Origin: Kiloniellales bacterium
GTDB lineage: Bacteria; Pseudomonadota; Alphaproteobacteria; Kiloniellales; JAKSBE01
Reading direction: 5' to 3'
Length of the DNA: 7,427 nt
NCBI GenBank assembly: GCA_030067055.1
Contig: JASJAL010000421.1
Location: 1-7,427, forward strand
Shown here: in pieces, positions 4,713-7,427 of the stretch
Layout of the letters: every line of letters starts with the position of its first letter
Numbering within the stretch: position 1 is the first letter of the stretch
Position numbers and translations under genes: made by a program
The notes under the pieces: generated by a model
The model's input: the letters and a program-made list of their open reading frames with translations, nothing else
What the model was told of the DNA's origin: nothing
Database searches by the model: none

Positions 4713-7427
4713 ATGGAGACGCTGTTTTTCCGCAACAAGCGGATCGTCGCCCTCACCATCCTGATGATCCTTGCGGCGGGCGTCTCGGCCCTGATGACGG
4801 TCGGCCGCCAGGAGGATCCGACCATCTCCAACCTCTTTGGGAACATCGTCACGCCCTATCCCGGCGCGGACCCGGCACGGGTCGAGTCCCTGGTGACCGA
4901 GAAGGTCGAGGACGAGTTGAAGAAGATCCCCGAGATCAAGGAGATCGAGTCGACCTCGCGGAACGGCCTCTCCTTCGTCAGGGTCGAACTCATCTGGAGC
5001 CTTTCAGAGGCCGAGATCGAGCAAACCTGGTCGGAGGTCCGCGATGCGATCGCCGACGCCGCGGCCAACTTCCCGCCGGGGGTTCCCGAGCCCAGCTTCG
5101 ACGACGACCGCACCGGTGCCTTCTCGGCGATCAGCGCGGTCTCGGCCCGGCCCGGAACGACTCCCAGCCCGGCGATCCTGCGGCGCTACGCGGAGATCCT
5201 CCAGGACCGCCTGCGAACTCTTTCCGGGACCAAGCTGGTCGAGCTCTATGGCGCCCGGGACGAGGAGATCCTGGTCACCGTCGACCCGCGCAAGCTGGCC
5301 TCGCTCGGGCTGACCGTGGCCGAGGTTTCCGCCGCCATCGCTCGGGCGGATACCAAGGTGCGGGCCGGGCAGCTTCGCGGCGCGGCGGAGGATCTGCTGA
5401 TCGAGGTGACCGGCGAGATCAAGTCGCTGGCGCGGATCCGCGACGTGCCGCTGCGCGAGGGCGTGGCCGGCCGCATTCTCAGAGTCTCCGACGTCGCGAC
5501 CGTGACCCGCACGCTGCGCCAGCCGGCGGCCAGCCTGGCCTACGCCGACGGCGTCCGGGCTGTGCTGATCGCCTCGAAGATGGAAGCGGACCTCCAGGTC
5601 GACGTCTGGATGGACCGGGTCCGCGCGATCGTCGGCGATTTCGAGGCCGAGCTGCCGGCGGGGCTCGAGCATCGCCTACTCTTCGACCAGAACGACTACA
5701 CCGCCGACCGCCTGGCCTTCGTCGTCACCAACATGCTGATCGGCGCCAGCCTGGTGGTCGCCGTCCTGCTGGTGACCCTTGGCTGGCGGGCCGCATTGAT
5801 CGTCGCTTCGATCCTGCCCCTGGCCAGCCTGATGTCGCTGGCCGGGCTCCAGGCGATCGGGATCCCGGTCCACCAGATGTCGCTGACCGGCCTGATCGTC
5901 GCGCTCGGCCTGCTGGTCGACGCCGGGATCGTCATGTCCGACGAGATCCGCAAGAAGCTCGACCTGGGGACCGCGCGGCTGCAGGCAGTCTCCGCGGCGA
6001 TCCGGCGGCTCGCGGTGCCGCTGCTCGCCTCGACCGTGACCACGGCGCTGGCCTTCATGCCCATGGCCCTGTTGCCGGGGCCGCCTGGCGACTTCGTCGG
6101 CGCCATCGCGATCGCGGTGATCATCATGCTGGTCGCCTCGCTGATCTTGGCGCTGACCATCACGCCGGCACTCTCGGGCTGGTTTCTGAAGCCCTCCGGC
6201 GAAGGCGGAGGGCTGCTGTCTAATGGCCTGCACCTGCCCCGGCTGAGTGCCGCCTTCGGCCGTTCCCTGGCGTTGTCGCTGCGCTTTCCGAAGCTCGCCA
6301 TGCTCGGCGCCCTGATCTTGCCAGTGATCGGCTTCGGCGCCTTCCCGACCCTGAAGGCGCAGTTCTTCCCCGGCGTCGACCGCGACCAGTTCTACGTCCA
6401 GGTCAAGCTGCCGGACGGCACCGCGATCGCCGAGACCGAGCGGGCCGCGCGCCTGGCCGAAGAAGTCATGCGCGGCTATCCGGGCATCCGCCACCTGCAC
6501 TGGGTGATCGGTGAGAGCGCGCCGGCCTTCTACTACAACATGACCACCGACCAGGATGCGGAATCCAGCTTTGCCGAGGCCCTGATCACGACCGCCTCGC
6601 CGTCTGCGACCGAGCGGATCCTGCCCGAGCTCCAGCGCGATTTGGACCGGGCGATCCCCCAGGCGCGGGTGATCGTGCGCGGCCTGGTCCAGGGCCCGCC
6701 GGTCAGCGCCCCGGTCGAGATCCGGGTCTTCGGCCCCGACATCGAGGTGCTGAGGGAGATCGGCGAGCAGGTCCGCGCGATCATGGTCTCGGTGCCCGAC
6801 ATCCTCCAGGCCCGGACCCAGCTGACCGGCGGCGCGCCGAAGCTGGTGCTCGACCTCGACGAGGAGAAGGCCCGGCTCGCGGGCCTCGACCTGGGCGCGA
6901 TCGCCGGCCAGCTCGAGACGACCCTGGAAGGCGCCCTCGGGGGTTCGCTGATCGAGGCCAGCGAGGAGCTTCCGGTGCGGGTCCGGGTCGGCGCCGCGGG
7001 CCGCGACAGCTTCGAGGCGTTGCGCCGGACCGACGTCCTCGGCCCGGACGCCGCGCAGACGGCCCAGGCCGGCGGCTATCCCGGGGTGCCGCTGGCGGCG
7101 CTCGGCGCCCTGCGCCTGGTGCCAGCCGAGAGTCCGATCTTCCGGCGCAATGGCGAGCGGGTGAACACCATCCAGGGCTTCACCCATCGCGAGGTTCTGC
7201 CGGAAGAGGCGCTGAAGACGGTGCGGGCACGGGTTGCCGAAAGCGGGCTCGTGCTGCCGCCGGGCTACAGCTTCGAGGTCGGCGGCGACGCCGACGCCCG
7301 CAGCGAGACCCTGACCAACATGCTGGCCGCGGTGGGCATCATCATCGCGCTCACCGTCGCGACCATCGTGCTGACCTTCAACTCCTTCGGGCTGTCGGCG
7401 ATCGTCGGCGTGGTCGCGGTCCTCTCA
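4713..7427 (+). CDS. RND-superfamily efflux pump, inner-membrane permease (3' end outside window)
   Basis: From the ATG at 4713 the frame stays open to the last base, giving 905 residues. Family members usually have about 1,000-1,050, so about 100-140 are missing. METLFFRNKRIVALTILMIL (1-20) begins TM1. GRQEDPTISN (31-40) is the characteristic exit into the first periplasmic porter domain. TM2-TM6 occupy about 335-490, and the second periplasmic loop about 548-865. The window ends just past TM8 (about 868-890), so TM9-TM12, including the position of the conserved TM10 lysine of AcrB, cannot be seen. The TM4 motif GLLVDAGIVMSDEIRK (399-414) has one aspartate, D403, where AcrB has Asp-Asp (D407/D408); A404 replaces the second. 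Single-Asp motifs also occur in heavy-metal RND pumps and other RND subgroups, so this does not imply inactivity. The protein should export a substrate by proton antiport with the upstream adaptor. The substrate is undetermined. Confidence 0.94.
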   Translation, partial: METLFFRNKRIVALTILMILAAGVSALMTVGRQEDPTISNLFGNIVTPYPGADPARVESLVTEKVEDELKKIPEIKEIESTSRNGLSFVRVELIWSLSEAEIEQTWSEVRDAIADAAANFPPGVPEPSFDDDRTGAFSAISAVSARPGTTPSPAILRRYAEILQDRLRTLSGTKLVELYGARDEEILVTVDPRKLASLGLTVAEVSAAIARADTKVRAGQLRGAAEDLLIEVTGEIKSLARIRDVPLREGVAGRILRVSDVATVTRTLRQPAASLAYADGVRAVLIASKMEADLQVDVWMDRVRAIVGDFEAELPAGLEHRLLFDQNDYTADRLAFVVTNMLIGASLVVAVLLVTLGWRAALIVASILPLASLMSLAGLQAIGIPVHQMSLTGLIVALGLLVDAGIVMSDEIRKKLDLGTARLQAVSAAIRRLAVPLLASTVTTALAFMPMALLPGPPGDFVGAIAIAVIIMLVASLILALTITPALSGWFLKPSGEGGGLLSNGLHLPRLSAAFGRSLALSLRFPKLAMLGALILPVIGFGAFPTLKAQFFPGVDRDQFYVQVKLPDGTAIAETERAARLAEEVMRGYPGIRHLHWVIGESAPAFYYNMTTDQDAESSFAEALITTASPSATERILPELQRDLDRAIPQARVIVRGLVQGPPVSAPVEIRVFGPDIEVLREIGEQVRAIMVSVPDILQARTQLTGGAPKLVLDLDEEKARLAGLDLGAIAGQLETTLEGALGGSLIEASEELPVRVRVGAAGRDSFEALRRTDVLGPDAAQTAQAGGYPGVPLAALGALRLVPAESPIFRRNGERVNTIQGFTHREVLPEEALKTVRARVAESGLVLPPGYSFEVGGDADARSETLTNMLAAVGIIIALTVATIVLTFNSFGLSAIVGVVAVLS

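Noticed and set aside
4604..6223. Long + strand open frame (539 codons) overlapping the adaptor end and the pump gene
   Set aside because: Its translation is a low-complexity Arg/Gly/Asp/Pro-rich sequence typical of the wrong frame of GC-rich DNA. The overlapping frame from 4713 gives a clear RND pump, which runs past the window end.
5676..7187. 503-codon open frame on the - strand opposite the pump gene
   Set aside because: It lies entirely antisense to the RND coding region and yields a Gln/Asp/Gly/Arg-rich sequence with no recognisable domain. Such long antisense frames are expected at this GC content.

Overview
The window is uniformly GC-rich with G/C at most third codon positions. Together with the gene families present, this suggests a chromosomal segment of a high-GC Gram-negative bacterium, most likely an alphaproteobacterium (perhaps Rhodospirillales-like). 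That placement is inferred from composition and protein style only. There are no RNA genes, insertion sequences, CRISPR arrays or clear breaks in composition.

Layout. (1) 1-2757, + strand: the 3' part of a large AsmA-family envelope protein gene; its N-terminus lies upstream of the window. (2) 2783-3415, - strand: a complete TetR-family repressor gene, convergent with the AsmA gene across a 25-base gap. (3) 3416-3552: a divergent regulatory region with three dyads built on GTTAG-N5-CTAAC. It also holds a pair of back-to-back promoters that appear to share one self-complementary -35 hexamer, TTGCAA. (4) 3553-4707, + strand: a complete HlyD/AcrA-type periplasmic adaptor (membrane fusion protein) gene. 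(5) 4713-7427, + strand: an RND-superfamily inner-membrane efflux pump gene, open to the end of the window. Its 905 visible residues reach about transmembrane helix 8 of the expected 12.

How the genes work together. The TetR-type protein probably represses both itself and the divergent adaptor-pump operon by binding the dyads that cover both -10 regions. An unknown ligand would release it and switch on a proton-driven tripartite pump. The outer-membrane channel is not in the window; it could be encoded downstream or elsewhere. The AsmA-like gene is probably an independent neighbour with an envelope or lipid-transport role.

The gene content is ordinary: a regulated RND efflux locus beside an AsmA gene. 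I see no new type of system. The most notable signal is the compact architecture of the divergent control region. The single acidic residue in the pump's TM4 proton-relay motif (D403-A404) is a smaller point of interest.
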